64,000 bases of DNA from Alcaligenaceae bacterium (GCA_013416445.1 JACCER010000008.1:1-64000), one strand, 5' to 3'. Positions 34,750 to 44,000 are shown, counted from the first letter of the stretch. Notes: a model not told the origin generated them from the sequence alone. Numbers and translations: made by a program.

Positions 34750-35630
34750 GCAACAGATCCTTGAGGTGAAGTACTTGATAGAGCAGAGACCACGTTATGG
34801 GCGGCCTGAATGGAAGCGGCATCGAACTGCACACACCAGCTTGCATCCCGCTTTTCGCGGAATGCCTGGGTGCCTTCGCCGCCTTCATCACGTAAGCACT
34901 TTGCAAAAAGAGTTGCAGCCTCATCCAGCAGTGGGGCAAAGGGTTCAGTGGTACTGCGATTAACCAGTGGTTTGAACGCCCTGTTTGCCTTGGGTGCACA
35001 ACGGCAGATGCGGGTTAGCCATTCGGCTTCCAGCGCGTTCAATTGTTCGCTGTCTTTGGCAATGTCATCCAGCATGCCAAGACGCAATGCCAGGTCGCCG
35101 CTAATTCTTTCGCCGCTCAGACCCAGGCGCCGTGTTGTTGCCGCGCCAAGCCGGGTTACCACAAAAGGGGTGATTTGCGCGGCAATGATGCCAAGAGACG
35201 TTTCCGATAGCGCAAAGCGTGCCTTTTCCGTGGCCAACACAAAATCTGCCGCGCAGGCCAGGCCCATGCCTCCGCCCATGGCGGCGCCTTCGACCATGGC
35301 AAGCACGGGTACGGGCAGCGACGTGAGACGATCCATGAAATAGCCGAACTGCCGGTTGCGTAGGGCTATGGGGTCAACATCATTGTTTTCCGTGAGAAGG
35401 ATTTTCTGAAATCCTCCGATGTTGCCGCCTGCGCAGAAAACGCTGCCCGCCCCGCGCAATGCCAATGCCCTTATGGCCGTGTCTTGTTCAGCGATAGCCA
35501 GCACCCGGCTCAACTCGTCCAGCATTTCGGTGCCCAGGGCATTGCGAGTGGCTGGCTGGTTCAGGGTGACAAAGAGTACGTCGTTGATGCGGCGCACGAC
35601 CAGAGCTTCATATCCTTGAAGTGTTTCCAT
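34746..35630 (-). CDS. enoyl-CoA hydratase, AtuE/LiuC-like
   Basis: A 294-residue crotonase, longer than usual at the C-terminus. VFCAGGNIGGFQKIL and EGAAMGGGMGLACAADFV build the oxyanion hole; SETSLGIIAAQITPFVVTRLG contains the Glu of the active site and resembles isohexenylglutaconyl- or methylglutaconyl-CoA hydratases. It is expected to hydrate the product of the carboxylase. The stop overlaps the start of the biotin carboxylase gene by 4 bp. Confidence 0.85.
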   Translation of the reverse strand: METLQGYEALVVRRINDVLFVTLNQPATRNALGTEMLDELSRVLAIAEQDTAIRALALRGAGSVFCAGGNIGGFQKILLTENNDVDPIALRNRQFGYFMDRLTSLPVPVLAMVEGAAMGGGMGLACAADFVLATEKARFALSETSLGIIAAQITPFVVTRLGAATTRRLGLSGERISGDLALRLGMLDDIAKDSEQLNALEAEWLTRICRCAPKANRAFKPLVNRSTTEPFAPLLDEAATLFAKCLRDEGGEGTQAFREKRDASWCVQFDAASIQAAHNVVSALSSTSPQGSVA

Positions 35631-35639
35631 TGCTGTTCC

Positions 35640-36803
35640 TTAGCGCTTTTGTGGACTCATCAGGCCCATTTGCTTGGCGATGACCTGCATCATGATTTCG
35701 TCTGCGCCACCGCCAATGGAACCGAGCCGGAAGTCGCGATAAGCGCGAGAGACCAGGTTGTCCCAGGTGTAGCCCATGCCGCCCTGGAACTGCATGCACC
35801 ATTCGGCGATTTCTCGCGACAGGCGGCCGGCTTTCAGTTTGGCCATGGATGCGAGTTCGATCACATCTCCGCCGCTGATATAGGTTTGAGTTGCCATGTA
35901 GACCAAACCGCGCAGGGCTTCCAGTTCGGTTTTGAGTTCTGCCAGCTTGAACTGGATGAATTGGTTGTCCAGCAATGGCTTGCCAAATGCGACGCGCTGA
36001 CGTAGGTAATCGGCGGTTTCATCGATAAGCTGGATGGATGCCAGGCGGCGTGCGGCGGCGCCCAGGCGCTCCTCTTGAAACTGCTTCATCTGGTAGATGA
36101 AGCCCATGCCCTCTTCGCCAATGCGGTTGCGCACCGGTACACGCACTTCGTCGAGAAAAACCTGTGCGGTGTCTGAGCACCACATGCCGAATTTCTTGAT
36201 TTTTTGCATCTCTATGCCCTTGATGCGTTTTCCGTTTTCTTTCAAGGGAACGATGATGAGCGATTTGTTCTTGTGCATTGGCCCGTCGGATGTGTTGCAC
36301 AGCAGGCAGATCCAGTCGGCTTGTGTGGCATTGGTGATCCACATCTTGGAGCCTGTAATCACATAATCGTCGCCGTCGCGGCGTGCGCGTGTTTGTAATG
36401 AGGCGACGTCGGATCCGGCGCCTTGCTCTGATACGCCGATTGAGACCACCACATCGCCGGCAATGGCTGGAGCCAGGAATTCGCGCTTGAGTTCGTCGCT
36501 GCCAAAACTGTTGAGTGCGGGCGTTGCCATATCGGTTTGTACGCCAGCTGCCATGCTGACGCCTTGCGCCCGTACATAGCCCATGGCCTCGCCGGCTGCT
36601 ACGCCATAGGAAAAGTCCAGACCCATGCCGCCATACTCTGTCGGCTTGGTGATCCCGAGGAATCCGAGGTCTCCCATTTTTTTGAATAGTTCGTGGGCGG
36701 GGAATATTTCAGCGGCTTCCCATTCATCCACGAATGGATCTATCTCGCTCGCGATAAAGCGGCGGATGCTGTTCATGATGCTGCGGTGGTCTTCGTTATA
36801 CAT
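35640..36803 (-). CDS. acyl-CoA dehydrogenase, AtuD (citronellyl-CoA dehydrogenase)-like
   Basis: A 387-residue acyl-CoA dehydrogenase. IGVSEQGAGSDVASLQTRARRDGDDYVITGSKMWITN forms the FAD and substrate segment; IKKFGMWCSDTAQVFLDEVRVP, REIAEWCMQFQGGMGYTWDN and GGADEIMMQVIAKQMGL follow. The FGMWxSDTAQ and HELFKKMGDLGFLG segments resemble citronellyl-CoA dehydrogenase of the Pseudomonas atu cluster. It would make the 2-enoyl-CoA that the carboxylase uses. It lies between hydratase and carboxyltransferase in one operon. Confidence 0.86.
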   Translation of the reverse strand: MYNEDHRSIMNSIRRFIASEIDPFVDEWEAAEIFPAHELFKKMGDLGFLGITKPTEYGGMGLDFSYGVAAGEAMGYVRAQGVSMAAGVQTDMATPALNSFGSDELKREFLAPAIAGDVVVSIGVSEQGAGSDVASLQTRARRDGDDYVITGSKMWITNATQADWICLLCNTSDGPMHKNKSLIIVPLKENGKRIKGIEMQKIKKFGMWCSDTAQVFLDEVRVPVRNRIGEEGMGFIYQMKQFQEERLGAAARRLASIQLIDETADYLRQRVAFGKPLLDNQFIQFKLAELKTELEALRGLVYMATQTYISGGDVIELASMAKLKAGRLSREIAEWCMQFQGGMGYTWDNLVSRAYRDFRLGSIGGGADEIMMQVIAKQMGLMSPQKR

Positions 36804-36826
36804 GATATCGCTCGAAAATAAGTGGG

Positions 36827-38440
36827 TTAGAAGCGGGCCACGCCGAATTGGACGGGTTGAAGTTGACGCTCTTGGCTTTCGCGGACGGTAGCCAGGACAA
36901 ATGCAAGAACGGCGCGCGTATTGCGTGGATCGATGACGCCGTCGTCTAGCATCAGGCCACTGGTGATGAAGGCACTGGACTGGCTGTCGAAGTTGGCAAT
37001 GATCTCGTTTTTCTGCGCGGTCAGGGCTGCTTCGTTTACCGTTCTGCCACGCTTCTCGGCTTGCTGTCGCGCCACGATGTCCATCGTCATGGCTGCCTGT
37101 TCGCCGCCCATCACTGCCGTCTTGGCGTTAGGCCATGAAAAGCTGAAGCGTGGGCGGAATGATTGACCGCACATGCCATAGTTGCCCGCGCCAAAAGAGG
37201 CGCCGCAATATAAAGTGATATGAGGCACCTGTGAGTTGGATAGTGCCTGGATCATCTTGGATCCATGCTTGATCATGCCGGCTTCTTCAGACATTCGGCC
37301 GACAATGAAGCCCGTGGTGTTTTGCAAGAACAGTATGGGTGTGCCCGACTGATTGCATAGCTGGATGAACTGCGCCGCCTTGGTGGCGCCAGCTGGGTCG
37401 ATGGGGCCGTTGTTGGTGATGATCCCGATTGAATGGCCTTCGATCCGGGCGTGGCCGCACAGTGTCGTAAAGCCATAGTCAGACTTGAAAGGCAGCCACG
37501 CCGAGTCGTCAACGAACCGGGCAATGATCTCTTGCATGTCTATCGGTTTTTTGACATCCAGGGGCATTACGCCGGCTAATTCGTCTATGTCGAGTGCTGG
37601 CGGGCGACTAGTGCGGGCTGGTGTGCTTGGTTTCCAGTCAAGCGCGGCGACAATATCGCGTGCGATGGCAAGTGCATGGGCATCGTCTTCGCCTACGTAC
37701 TCGGCCAGGCCGCTGATCCGTGCATGCAGATCGGCCCCGCCGAGCTCTTCGTCGGTGGCTATTTCGCCTGTGGCCGCTTTGAGCAAGGGCGGACCCGCCA
37801 GGAAAGCACGCGCGCGGTCGCGCACCATGACAACATAGTCGGACAGGCCAGGCATATAGGCGCCGCCTGCCGTGGATGAACCATGGACGACGGTAATAAC
37901 AGGCAGCCCTGCGGCTGACAGGCGTGCCAGGTTATAGAAAAGACTGCCGCCACGAATGAAGCGTTCGACGCGGTAAGTACGAAGGTTGGCCCCCGCCGAC
38001 TCAACGAGATGGATGAAGGGCAGGCGGTTTTGCAGTGCGATTTCTTGTGCACGCAGCAGTTTTTTGCTGCCGGCGTCGACATACGCGCCAGCATTGATGG
38101 CAGAGTCGGATGCCGCTACAACGCAGCGCACTCCGCTGACGAAGCCTATGCCTGCTATTTGCCCGCCGCCCGGTACCGAGCTTGCCGGATCTTCGCCGTC
38201 TGCGCAGTAGCCGGCCATATTGCCAAGCTCAAGAAAGGGGGCGCCAGTGTCGAGCAAGCGTGCAATCCGCTCGCGCGGCAGCAATTGCCCGCGCTTGTCG
38301 AATTTTGGCTTGGCCTTGGTGGAGGCGTCGCGGGTGCGCTGTTCCAGACTGTGAAGTTGGTCCACCAACGCCAGCATGCCGCGCCGTTGTTCGTCATAGC
38401 TGGTGTCGGTGGTGTTGATGCGTGTATCGATTGGGGTCAT
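36827..38440 (-). CDS. acyl-CoA carboxylase beta subunit (carboxyltransferase, AtuC/MccB-like)
   Basis: A 537-residue carboxyltransferase with the N-half crotonase-like fold (GIGFVSGVRCVVAASDSAINAG, LPFIHLVESAGANL, VVHGSSTAGGAYMPGLSDYV, FLAGPPLLKAATGE) and C-half (QNTTGFIVGRMSEEAGMIKHG, GASFGAGNYGMCGQSFRPRF). It carries carboxybiotin to the gamma carbon of a branched enoyl-CoA. The length and motifs fit both methylcrotonyl- and geranyl-CoA carboxylases; the SLFYNLARLSAAG segment near 170 is where the two types differ. It overlaps the NDP-forming synthetase stop by 4 bp. Confidence 0.88.
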   Translation of the reverse strand: MTPIDTRINTTDTSYDEQRRGMLALVDQLHSLEQRTRDASTKAKPKFDKRGQLLPRERIARLLDTGAPFLELGNMAGYCADGEDPASSVPGGGQIAGIGFVSGVRCVVAASDSAINAGAYVDAGSKKLLRAQEIALQNRLPFIHLVESAGANLRTYRVERFIRGGSLFYNLARLSAAGLPVITVVHGSSTAGGAYMPGLSDYVVMVRDRARAFLAGPPLLKAATGEIATDEELGGADLHARISGLAEYVGEDDAHALAIARDIVAALDWKPSTPARTSRPPALDIDELAGVMPLDVKKPIDMQEIIARFVDDSAWLPFKSDYGFTTLCGHARIEGHSIGIITNNGPIDPAGATKAAQFIQLCNQSGTPILFLQNTTGFIVGRMSEEAGMIKHGSKMIQALSNSQVPHITLYCGASFGAGNYGMCGQSFRPRFSFSWPNAKTAVMGGEQAAMTMDIVARQQAEKRGRTVNEAALTAQKNEIIANFDSQSSAFITSGLMLDDGVIDPRNTRAVLAFVLATVRESQERQLQPVQFGVARF

Positions 38441-40569
38441 GATGCGGCTTTGTCAGAGGTGGTCAACAGCAGGGCGTCGAGGGCGACGACCCCCTGGCCT
38501 TGGGGTTTGACGAGTAATGGGTTGATTTCGAGTTCGCTTAATGTCGAGCCTGCGGCATACGCCGCTTGCGAAACAGCTGAAATGGCGCGAGCAGCGGCAT
38601 CGATATCCGCCAGTGGCCTGCCACGAAAGCCCTGCAGCAATGGGGCAGAGCGCAACTCCAGCAGCATTTCCCTGGCCATGCGCTCGTCGACCGGCAGCAG
38701 GCGGTGCGCCACATCCTGAAACAGTTCAGTCATTACACCGCCCAGGCCTACTGTCATCGTCAGGCCAAATACCGGGTCGCGCGTAACGCCGATAATCAGT
38801 TCGGCCACGCCAGCTTGCTCCATGGGCTGGACCAGCAGCCCGCGCAAATTTGCGTTCGGAGCGCGGCTGGATACTGACTGCAGCATGTCGTGTGCCGCGT
38901 CTTGCATGGCATCGGGCTGGATATTCAGGCGCACACCACCCACTTCTGTTTTGTGCGCGATGTCAGGGCTGAGGATTTTTATCACCAGCGGGCCGTTCAT
39001 GCGCTGCGCAATGGCTGCGGCTTCTTCTGCGTTGCCAGCGACTTCCGCCTGGCCTACAGGTACACCGAAACCAGCCAGCCACTGTTTGACTTGATACTCG
39101 TCGTCGTAGGCCGACAGGTCGGTCGCTTCCGTGTTTTTTGATGCTTCCGCTGTTTGCCTTAGCTGATGCCAATGCTCAGTCATCGCCGCGCTTTCATGAC
39201 AGCGCACCGCAGTGCCCAGTGCTTCGCAGGCCCGGGCGGCGTCAGGGAATACAGGTATTCCTGCGTCTTCCAGTTTTTGTTTGGTCTCGGGGGTGCCGGA
39301 TGTGGCAATCATCACAATCAAACGGTTGCTGCCAGCGGCCACTGCTATCAGTTCGGGCGCGATGCGTTCGTATAGCGAACCAGTGGCAAATACCAGCAAT
39401 ATGTCGGCGGCGTCATCAGCCAGCATAGTCTGGAGTATTTCTGTGGCAAGGCGGTCGCGGCTGAACAACTGCCCGGTCATGTCAACCGGATTGCCTACCA
39501 TGGCTATGCCAGGTACAGCATCTAGTAATTTGCGCTGGCTGTCTTCAGATAAAATCGGCAGATCCAGCCCTTGGGCGCTGAGCAGGTCGGCAGTTACGGC
39601 GCCCATGGCTCCGGAGATGGAGGCAACGACTACTCTTGGCCCCATGCGCTTGCCGCGCTGAAAGCGTGACAAGTAGGCCAGGTCTACCAGATGCACAGTG
39701 TGGCGCGCCTGCATGACACCGAGTTGTGCGAAAGCAGCGCGATAAATGGCCCGGTCGCCCGCCAGTGCAGCGGTGTGGGACTGAGTTACTTCGGAGCCAC
39801 GCTCGCTTTCGCCCGCTTTCAGCAGAATCAAGGGTTTGTCGGCTTGACGCAGTTTTGTTGCGGCTGCGATGAACTTCGAGCCATCACGCAGTCCTTCCAC
39901 ATAGCCGGCAATGGCTTCCGTTCCGCTATCTTCTGCCAGATAGTCCAGATAATCGGCGAAATCCAGGCAGGCTTCATTACCCGTGTTGATGAAATGGCGA
40001 AAGCGCATATTCATCATCCAGCCCGTGACGTAGATGTCGGAGCACATACTGCCGCTTTGAGTGACCAGGCTGGTATGACCGGGGCGCTCATCGGGAGGGA
40101 AGGTGGTGAATGTGGGTACAAAGGATGTGATCGCGCCTGTTCCAAGGTGCGCCAGTCCCATGCAGTTGGGGCCCACGATGCGCATGCCGCTACGTTGTGC
40201 GAAGGCTTCCAGCGCGTGCTGCCGGTCTATGCCTTCCCCGCCCACTTCTGCGAATCCTGCAGCGTAGACAATGGCTGAAGAGATGCCCTTGGCGTGGCAG
40301 CGCTCGAGCATGGGCAGGACGGCATCCACGGGCAGTGCGAGCACCGCAACGTCGGGGGCGATAGGAAGCGATTCCACGTCTGGATAGCATGGATAGCCAG
40401 CCAGTTCGGGATACTTCGGATTGATCGGGAATACCTGGCCACGATAGCCAAACTTTGATAAATGGCCCAGCGCAAGACCACCGATACGGCTAGGGTCGTT
40501 TGACGCGCCGATTATGGTGATGGAGCTAGGGTTAAGTGCGGCTTCAAGCCGGTGCGCCGTTTCCGACAT
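38437..40569 (-). CDS. NDP-forming acyl-CoA synthetase (fused alpha-beta)
   Basis: A 710-residue ADP-forming acyl-CoA synthetase with ITIIGASNDPSRIGGLALGHL (CoA-binding), VTQSHTAALAGDRAIYRAA (phospho-His) and a C-terminal ATP-grasp domain with KILSPDIAHKTEVGGV and LEINPLLVKPQG. It is the first gene of the seven-gene module D operon and probably makes the entry CoA ester, in the place that the AMP-forming AtuH holds in Pseudomonas. It has GGAG upstream of the ATG. An IclR-type palindrome lies about 80 bp upstream. Confidence 0.88.
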   Translation of the reverse strand: MSETAHRLEAALNPSSITIIGASNDPSRIGGLALGHLSKFGYRGQVFPINPKYPELAGYPCYPDVESLPIAPDVAVLALPVDAVLPMLERCHAKGISSAIVYAAGFAEVGGEGIDRQHALEAFAQRSGMRIVGPNCMGLAHLGTGAITSFVPTFTTFPPDERPGHTSLVTQSGSMCSDIYVTGWMMNMRFRHFINTGNEACLDFADYLDYLAEDSGTEAIAGYVEGLRDGSKFIAAATKLRQADKPLILLKAGESERGSEVTQSHTAALAGDRAIYRAAFAQLGVMQARHTVHLVDLAYLSRFQRGKRMGPRVVVASISGAMGAVTADLLSAQGLDLPILSEDSQRKLLDAVPGIAMVGNPVDMTGQLFSRDRLATEILQTMLADDAADILLVFATGSLYERIAPELIAVAAGSNRLIVMIATSGTPETKQKLEDAGIPVFPDAARACEALGTAVRCHESAAMTEHWHQLRQTAEASKNTEATDLSAYDDEYQVKQWLAGFGVPVGQAEVAGNAEEAAAIAQRMNGPLVIKILSPDIAHKTEVGGVRLNIQPDAMQDAAHDMLQSVSSRAPNANLRGLLVQPMEQAGVAELIIGVTRDPVFGLTMTVGLGGVMTELFQDVAHRLLPVDERMAREMLLELRSAPLLQGFRGRPLADIDAAARAISAVSQAAYAAGSTLSELEINPLLVKPQGQGVVALDALLLTTSDKAAS

Positions 40570-40650
40570 GTGAGCGTCTCCAATGGTTCTTTGGTTTGGA
40601 CTGCGTTGATTTCAGAATAATGTCGTCGCGCTCGCAATCAGCGGGCGATG

Positions 40651-40673
40651 ATTTGTCCACAATATGGACAAAT
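40651..40673. promoter_or_regulatory. IclR operator candidate, site D1
   Basis: A perfect palindrome with 9-bp arms ATTTGTCCA / TGGACAAAT and a 5-bp spacer lies in the promoter region of the module D operon. Related sites with the GTCCA-N5-TGGAC core are at 41539-41561 and 41640-41662. Confidence 0.7.
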
Positions 40674-40684
40674 CGATGAGGCCC

Positions 40685-40718
40685 GTAGGTCGGATTAGCG
40701 CGCAGCGCGTAATCCGGC
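40685..40718 (+). repeat. REP-like palindromic repeat, copy 3
   Basis: GTAGGTCGGATTAGCG and CGCGTAATCCGGC form the arms, and a shorter degenerate piece ATTAGCGTAATCCAAC follows at 40734-40749. It is placed between the divergent module D operator and the iclR stop codon. Confidence 0.75.
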
Positions 40719-40765
40719 AAACAACGCCACAAAATTAGCGTAATCCAACATCAGCAGTCCGCGCA

Positions 40766-41515
40766 TCAATGATGTATTTGTGCTTGTACTTCCTGGACGA
40801 TCAAGGCGCCCATTTCGTGTCGTCGTGCCAGCGAGGCGCGTGCTCGAGGCGCAAAAGCGCTGATGGCCGCCTGCCCCGGATGCACATCAAAGGCAAAGCC
40901 TGCGCCGCCAACTCCTTCTCCGGCTGCGACGGCGTAACCGATGTCTCGTGTGCGCTGTACGCCGGTGAATAGCCGCCTGAGGCTCAGGTTATAGGCCGCG
41001 TAGCGTATCTGGTGACGGGCATAATGCTCGTTGATTTCATCGTCGCTCATCAACGAGAGCAACGACAGGCTGCCAACGCCCAGCCCGAGGAGTCGGGTTG
41101 CGCCTACAAGATTCTGCATCACGGGACTAGGTGTCGCGGTGTGCTCGTGATGGATGTTATAGCTGTAGTCGCCGATGCGTACGACCATAAAAACGGCTTC
41201 GCCCGTGCGACGTGAAATTCGGCGCATGGTATTGATGAATTCTGTGACCAGCGGTGGACGCGACATGGTGCCCATCCCCAAGAGCATGGCCGCAGATCCC
41301 AGCCGATAGGCATGCGTCGTGATGTCTTGCTCAACATAGCGCAGTCGAATCAGGAAAGAAAGCATCCTATGCGCGGTTGGCCGGCTGAGCCCGGTGGCTT
41401 GCACGATTTGGCGCATTGCCATCCCGTAGTCGTGGTGTTGCGCCAGCAATGAAAGCAATCCAAATGCGCGTTCCAGGCTCTGTACGCCGCTGGGTCCTGG
41501 GTTCGTTGCTGTCAT
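40766..41515 (-). CDS. IclR-family transcriptional regulator (module D)
   Basis: A 249-residue regulator. The winged helix spans GMAMRQIVQATGLSRPTAHRMLSFLIRLRYVEQD (about 30-65) and the effector domain has AVFMVVRIGDYSYNIHH and RLLGLGVGSLSLLSLM. The ATG at 41515 is preceded by GGAGG; an ATG at 41548 lacks a ribosome site and would lie in the operator. Three copies of a GTCCA-N5-TGGAC palindrome lie in the promoter of the large operon, in its own promoter and in front of the Bug gene at 41770, which suggests that it controls all three. Confidence 0.9.
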   Translation of the reverse strand: MTATNPGPSGVQSLERAFGLLSLLAQHHDYGMAMRQIVQATGLSRPTAHRMLSFLIRLRYVEQDITTHAYRLGSAAMLLGMGTMSRPPLVTEFINTMRRISRRTGEAVFMVVRIGDYSYNIHHEHTATPSPVMQNLVGATRLLGLGVGSLSLLSLMSDDEINEHYARHQIRYAAYNLSLRRLFTGVQRTRDIGYAVAAGEGVGGAGFAFDVHPGQAAISAFAPRARASLARRHEMGALIVQEVQAQIHH

Positions 41516-41538
41516 GGAATGCCTCCGGTATTTTGTTA

Positions 41539-41561
41539 GTGCGACCATATTATGGACGAAC
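41539..41561. promoter_or_regulatory. IclR operator candidate, site D2
   Basis: GACCA-TATTA-TGGAC, a one-mismatch version of site D1, lies 24 bp upstream of the iclR start codon, fit for autoregulation. Confidence 0.55.
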
Positions 41562-41639
41562 TTGCTCTTTCCAATGTTATCTGCTTTTTGGCGTAGAGCC
41601 GATAAAAATCATATATAAACCGTTCTGTATGCCATGCCT

Positions 41640-41662
41640 GATGGTTCACATTATGGACAAGG
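41640..41662. promoter_or_regulatory. IclR operator candidate, site D3
   Basis: GTTCA-CATTA-TGGACAA, with one full half-site, lies about 110 bp upstream of the Bug gene at 41770 and on the other side of the same divergent gap as D2. Confidence 0.5.
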
Positions 41663-41769
41663 CGTCGCGGGTTGCTTGCGCGACGAGGAGCCGCACCTTT
41701 AAATGATTGTGATGGCTCATGCGATTCACGTGTGTGCCTTCATATATTAAAACTAAAGGAGACAACATA

Positions 41770-42759
41770 ATGCTTAAGGTGAAACGTCGATTCTTGATTG
41801 CGTTGTGTACAAGTGCAGCCCTGACCATGGTGGCAGGGCCTGCGCTTGCACAGTCGGATAATTTTCCAAATAAGCCTGTGAAATTCATGGCACCCTATGC
41901 CGCCGGAGGCTCGTCTGACGTAATGATGCGATTGATCGGTGAGCGGCTTGCGAAGATATGGCAGCAACCTGTGATCGTTGAGAATAAGCCTGGCGCGTCC
42001 GGGGCTATTGCAGCGGAATCAGTCCTCAGGAGTCAGCCTGATGGCTACACAGTGTTGCTGGCTGTTACTGCATTCGTACAGGTGCCGCATCTCGTCAAGG
42101 TCCCCTACGATCCCATCAAGGATTTCATACCGCTTACGCAACTCGCCACACTTCCAATGCTATTCGCTGTCAATTCGTCGGTACCTGCGAAAAATCTTGC
42201 TGAATTTGTGGATTTTGCCAAATCTAAGCCAGGGGAAATTGCGTATGGCTCGTTTGGCATGGGTTCAGCGGGGCATCTCTACATGGAGATGTTCCAGGAG
42301 GCTGCCAAAATCAAGCTTCTGCATGCCCCATACAAAGGCGAGCAGCCTGCGCTGCGGGATCTCATAGGTGAGCAAATTCCAGCCATCATAATGGGCGCAG
42401 CAGGCTCAGCTAACCACATTGCCACTGGCAGGCTGGTTCCCTTGGCGATGACAGGCCCAGTTCGTTCGGAGCAGGCCCCTGATACGCCGACTTTTGTTGA
42501 GGCTGGCTACTCAGGTACAGGCCTGGATGCTCTCGGCTGGTTGGGCTTGTTCATGCCAGCCAATACGCCGCGTGCCATTGTGGAAAAGATGTCGCAGGAT
42601 ATCAGCACCGTCTTGGCACAAGCAGATCTGAGGGAGCGCATGCGAGAGTTCGGTCTAACCATGACAGGAACTGGTCCAGATGCATTTTCCACCATAGTGA
42701 AAAATGATTATGACCGCTGGGGTCGAGTCATTCGCGAGCGCAACATCAAGATTGATTAA
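41770..42759 (+). CDS. Bug-family periplasmic receptor
   Basis: A 329-residue Bug/TctC receptor. A signal peptide ends at GPALA; FMAPYAAGGSSDVMMR and VIVENKPGASGAIAAESVLRS follow. The ATG at 41770 has AAGGAGAC upstream. It is close in sequence to the receptor at 29945 (both have GSAGHLYMEMFQEAAKIKLLHAPYKGEQP-type segments), so the two look like a duplicated pair flanking module D. It begins a three-gene plus-strand transcript. Confidence 0.9.
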   Translation: MLKVKRRFLIALCTSAALTMVAGPALAQSDNFPNKPVKFMAPYAAGGSSDVMMRLIGERLAKIWQQPVIVENKPGASGAIAAESVLRSQPDGYTVLLAVTAFVQVPHLVKVPYDPIKDFIPLTQLATLPMLFAVNSSVPAKNLAEFVDFAKSKPGEIAYGSFGMGSAGHLYMEMFQEAAKIKLLHAPYKGEQPALRDLIGEQIPAIIMGAAGSANHIATGRLVPLAMTGPVRSEQAPDTPTFVEAGYSGTGLDALGWLGLFMPANTPRAIVEKMSQDISTVLAQADLRERMREFGLTMTGTGPDAFSTIVKNDYDRWGRVIRERNIKID

Positions 42760-42788
42760 CCATATCAAGCATACGTTTAGGAGCTAAA

Positions 42789-44000
42789 TTGTCAGCAATT
42801 TTTTCTCACATAAAAGTGTTGGATCTGTCTCGTGCTATTGCGGGACCCATCGCTGCGCAGACTCTTGCCGACATGGGCGCTACCGCCTATAAGGTGGAGC
42901 GGCCAGGGCAAGGTGATGAGCTTCGGCAGCTCGGTCCGTACGTGGCTTCGCCTTATGCGGATGCCTCGGGTACCAAGGAGTCAGCCGCCTTTCACGCATA
43001 CAATCGCGGTAAAAAGAGCATCACCATCGACATTGCGTCAGAGCGTGGAGCAGAGATCGTGCGACAGTTGGCTCAACGTTGTGATGTTCTTATCGAAAAC
43101 TATAAGGCGGGCACATTGAAACGCTATGGCCTTGATGCGGCTAGACTGTGCGCGGAGAATCCGCGACTGGTGTATTGCTCTGTCACTGGCTTCGGCCAAG
43201 ATGGGCCCTACGCCAGTCGCCCCGCCTATGATTTCATTGCTCAGGGTCTGTCGGGTCTCATGAGCACCTGTGGCGAGCCGGATGGAGAGCCAATGCGCAC
43301 ATCGGTACCAGTGATCGATCTTGCCACCGGGAACAATGCCGCCCTGTCTATTCTAAGTGCGCTCTATCATCGTGAACGTACTGGCAAGGGGCAGTATGTT
43401 GAAGCTACTCTTCTTGACAGTGCCGTTGCTTTTAATGGTCACTTGGCACAGGGCTACCTGATGGGGGGGCCTGTGCCAGAACGTGCCGGCAATACTAATC
43501 CGATAGCTGTTCCATCGTCAGTGTTGCCGTGTCGTGACGGCGCAGTCATCATTGCCGCAGGTAACGAGCATCAGTTCAAGGCGATGTGCGAAGCTCTTGA
43601 AAGGCCTGATCTGGCATCTGACGTACGATTCTCCAGCAATGCCAATCGAGTCAATAATGCCTCGGCGCTCTATGAAGAGCTGACTCGGGCGCTCGCCCCA
43701 CTAACGCGTGCACAAGTGGTCGAGCGTCTGTCAAATGCAGCGGTCCCCAGCGGGCCAATTAATGATTTAGCCGACGTATTTGTTGATGCGCAGGTGCGCC
43801 ACAGGGGGTTGGTACAAAATGTGGTGCTAGCTTGTGGCGGCAGTTATCCTGTCGTGCGTAGTCCGCTGTGCTTCTCGGACACCCCAGTGCAGCACCGTCC
43901 TTCCCCGCGATTGGGTGAGCACACCGAGGAGATACTGCTCAAGGAGCTTGGGTTCGATAAAGCCGAGCTAAGTGAGCTGCGTGCGCAGGCCGTTCTTTGA
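42789..44000 (+). CDS. family III CoA transferase (CaiB/BaiF)
   Basis: A 403-residue CoA transferase (VLDLSRAIAGPIAAQTLADMGATAYKVERP, NRGKKSITIDIASERG, TSVPVIDLATGNNAALS with the nucleophilic Asp). The start is a TTG at 42789, supported by AGGAG 5 bases upstream; no ATG lies nearby. It follows the Bug gene by 29 bp. It could activate the same acid as the NDP-forming synthetase by CoA exchange. Confidence 0.88.
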   Translation: MSAIFSHIKVLDLSRAIAGPIAAQTLADMGATAYKVERPGQGDELRQLGPYVASPYADASGTKESAAFHAYNRGKKSITIDIASERGAEIVRQLAQRCDVLIENYKAGTLKRYGLDAARLCAENPRLVYCSVTGFGQDGPYASRPAYDFIAQGLSGLMSTCGEPDGEPMRTSVPVIDLATGNNAALSILSALYHRERTGKGQYVEATLLDSAVAFNGHLAQGYLMGGPVPERAGNTNPIAVPSSVLPCRDGAVIIAAGNEHQFKAMCEALERPDLASDVRFSSNANRVNNASALYEELTRALAPLTRAQVVERLSNAAVPSGPINDLADVFVDAQVRHRGLVQNVVLACGGSYPVVRSPLCFSDTPVQHRPSPRLGEHTEEILLKELGFDKAELSELRAQAVL

